A stretch of 64,000 bases of DNA from Scalesia atractyloides (lineage: Eukaryota > Streptophyta > Magnoliopsida > Asterales > Asteraceae): contig CAMTDV010000013.1 in assembly GCA_947069175.1 (NCBI GenBank), forward strand, positions 29,081,857 to 29,145,856, in the 5' to 3' direction. The notes under the pieces were generated by a model. It was not told the DNA's origin and ran no database searches. It was given only the letters and a program-made list of their open reading frames with translations. Position numbers and translations under genes: made by a program. The stretch's first letter is position 1, and the number at the start of each line of letters is the position of its first letter. Positions 63,801-64,000 of the stretch are shown here, piece after piece.

Positions 63801-64000
63801 AAATGTGGAACAAGTTATTAGCCGGATCAATGGGATCGCTCCTCAGTCCATATCAGAAGAGGTATGTTTACATGTTTTTTAGAGCAAAGTACACGGATGG
63901 TCCCCTATAGTTTACCAAAATTTTGGATTTGGTTCCTAGCTTTTCAAAAGTACGCTGATGGTCCCTATGGTTGCACTTTGTAATGTATTTAGTCCTCAGC
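43802..64000 (+). CDS. TRA1: TRA1/TRRAP, PIKK-family pseudokinase scaffold (3' end beyond window)
   Basis: TRA1/TRRAP is the giant activator-binding scaffold of the SAGA and NuA4 histone-acetyltransferase complexes in the nucleus. Start: MSPIQNFEQHSRHLMEPDL, the conserved plant N-terminus. Exons seen: 43802-43859, 44336-45101, 45754-45879, 45970-46055, 46143-46251, 46706-46801, 46932-46994, 47064-47122, 47459-47527, 47891-47972, 48107-48249, 48784-50014, 50127-51464, 52140-52398, 52478-52699, 52799-53185, 53276-53425, 53545-53766, 53844-54065, 54211-54864, 55377-55637, 55718-56065, 56146-56555, 57254-57686, 58198-59492, 59571-59831, 60338-60628, 60719-61154, 61765-62196, 62283-63114, 63652-63861. 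These total about 11.5 kb or 3,850 codons, close to the full family length; only the C-terminal end (FATC) is missing. All introns are GT/AG. Indels break the frame near 44650, 47064, 49068, 49087, 52641, 53052, 58403, 61042, 61128 and 62885; correcting them restores every intron phase. Assembly error or a young pseudogene are both possible. Confidence 0.96.
45140..45540. repeat. TE-derived sequence in TRA1 intron 2
   Basis: Non-coding 'cacccccaactttcacaatt' ... 'aactttgacccccgcc' wording and a GC-rich tail with CGTG/CACG inverted words (45415-45520). Similar in style to intron 23. Termini not found. Confidence 0.4.
48289..48725. mobile_element. Long-TIR MITE, copy 1 (TRA1 intron 11)
   Basis: Starts GAGTAAAAATGCCATTTTCG and ends CATTTTACTC, with arms of about 110 nt or more pairing along most of their length. 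Perfect 9-bp TSD TACTGAATA at 48280-48288 and 48726-48734. A 9-10-bp TSD in this family points to Mutator-type mobilisation. Confidence 0.92.
51537..52061. mobile_element. Second long-TIR MITE family (TRA1 intron 13)
   Basis: Ends GAGTTAATTACG and CATAATTAACT, with perfect 9-bp TSD TATTGTGTT at 51528-51536 and 52062-52070. The left arm is present twice (51537 and about 51730), suggesting a nested or duplicated arm. A poly-T run of about 26 lies at 51860-51885. Confidence 0.88.
54886..55304. mobile_element. Long-TIR MITE, copy 2 (TRA1 intron 20)
   Basis: Same family as copy 1. Ends GAGTAAAATGCC and GGCATTTTACTC. Perfect 10-bp TSD CTTTATAAAA at 54876-54885 and 55305-55314. Confidence 0.92.
56570..57240. 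repeat. TE-derived sequence in TRA1 intron 23
   Basis: Contains repeated 'tttacgtcaaaacgta..aca' units (about 56680, 56760) followed by 'gggttaaaa' and 'gaggggtgatttttgtcaa' series (56940-57180). The first part resembles the opposite strand of 4.57-4.83 kb. The exon 24 acceptor lies just after it. Confidence 0.5.
57720..58151. mobile_element. Long-TIR MITE, copy 3 (TRA1 intron 24)
   Basis: GAGTAAAATGCCATTTTTGT ... ATGGCATTTTACTT. The right end is slightly decayed and no clean TSD is visible, so this may be the oldest copy. It ends only about 46 nt before exon 25. Confidence 0.85.
59852..60264. mobile_element. Long-TIR MITE, copy 4 (TRA1 intron 26)
   Basis: GTGTAAAATGCCATTTTCAT ... GACATTTTACTC. 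Perfect 9-bp TSD TTTTATTTA at 59843-59851 and 60265-60273. Confidence 0.92.
61155..61764. repeat. GGTTCGG-rich repeat in TRA1 intron 28
   Basis: Begins near GTGAGCACGGTTCGGTTTTT (61171) and ends with TTTCGGTTTTGGTGAAGAG near 61720. Same compositional type as 30.2-33.3 kb (opening GTGAGCA is the inverse of TGCTCAC there). Non-coding. Confidence 0.45.
61765..63861 (+). other. TRA1 pseudokinase (PI3K-like) region (exons 29-31)
   Basis: Conserved PIKK fold: VKLDRVAADIPIVRRHGSSF, LTLIGSDGSQRHFIVQTSL, WAFKKQFAIQLALSSF. The position of the catalytic loop reads IGGRSPNKILF instead of the active-kinase D-R-H-x-x-N pattern, and the DFG-type triplet is replaced by TDFHPAYD without the metal-binding context. 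This matches the known lack of kinase activity of TRA1/TRRAP. A 1-nt shift occurs near 62885, just before this loop. Confidence 0.85.
63134..63562. mobile_element. Long-TIR MITE, copy 5 (TRA1 intron 30)
   Basis: GAGTAAAATGCCACATTCGT ... CGCATTTTACTC. 8-bp duplication TTTTTTTA at 63126-63133 and 63563-63570; in a T run the exact length is ambiguous. Confidence 0.9.
63880..64000. mobile_element. Left end of another intronic repeat (TRA1 intron 31)
   Basis: AGAGCAAAGTACACGGATGG followed by 'ggtccc.tatagtt' style text, cut by the window end. Another 'gagtaaa'-type MITE family is likely; the partner end is not available. Confidence 0.5.

Overview
The window is nuclear DNA from a flowering plant, most likely an Asteraceae-type eudicot. 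Evidence: spliced genes with GT/AG introns and plant-specific families (SAUR, WEB, GH9, plant-type TRA1), many degenerate LTR retrotransposons, LINEs and MITEs, and AT-rich spacers. The Asteraceae assignment rests on my recognition of repeat phrases (LTRs opening TGTAAC and closing GGGTGTGAC, and long-TIR intron MITEs); it is an inference. There is no bacterial, viral-genome or CRISPR content.

Layout. 1-5.1 kb: remnants of long Gypsy-type LTRs and repeat DNA. 6.0-6.7 kb: LINE 3' fragment. 8.05-10.23 kb: a hAT element with perfect 8-bp target-site duplications (TSDs) and a truncated, frameshifted transposase. 10.5-10.8 kb: a SAUR gene with a 1-nt frameshift. 11.9-15.3 kb: minus-strand, six-exon GH9 endoglucanase pseudogene. 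15.3-24.4 kb: spacer with a second LINE fragment, tandem duplications, LTR remnants, a 564-bp hAT MITE with perfect TSD and a Harbinger-type MITE. 24.8-25.6 kb: a two-exon minus-strand WEB-family gene, the only gene here with no lesion. 25.6-36.3 kb: LTR remnants in both orientations and a 2.7-kb solo LTR carrying tRNA-like modules. 36.9-42.0 kb: a complete but dead Ty1/copia element with TSD TCTAC. 42.0-43.5 kb: AT-rich degenerate repeat array. 43.8 kb to the end: a very large TRA1/TRRAP gene, plus strand, 31 exons visible, last exon(s) outside.

The host genes do not form a pathway. TRA1 is a scaffold of SAGA and NuA4 co-activators, SAUR an auxin-response regulator, WEB a chloroplast-movement-type coiled-coil protein, and the GH9 copy a former cell-wall enzyme. 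The most striking pattern is in TRA1: five copies of one long-inverted-repeat MITE family sit in five different introns, each starting 19-39 nt after a 5' splice site. Removing them leaves introns of about 80-100 nt. TRA1 also carries ten 1-2-nt indels while all visible splice sites and the remaining reading frame are intact. With similar slips in the SAUR and hAT genes, this points either to consensus indel errors in the assembly or to a very recent pseudogene.
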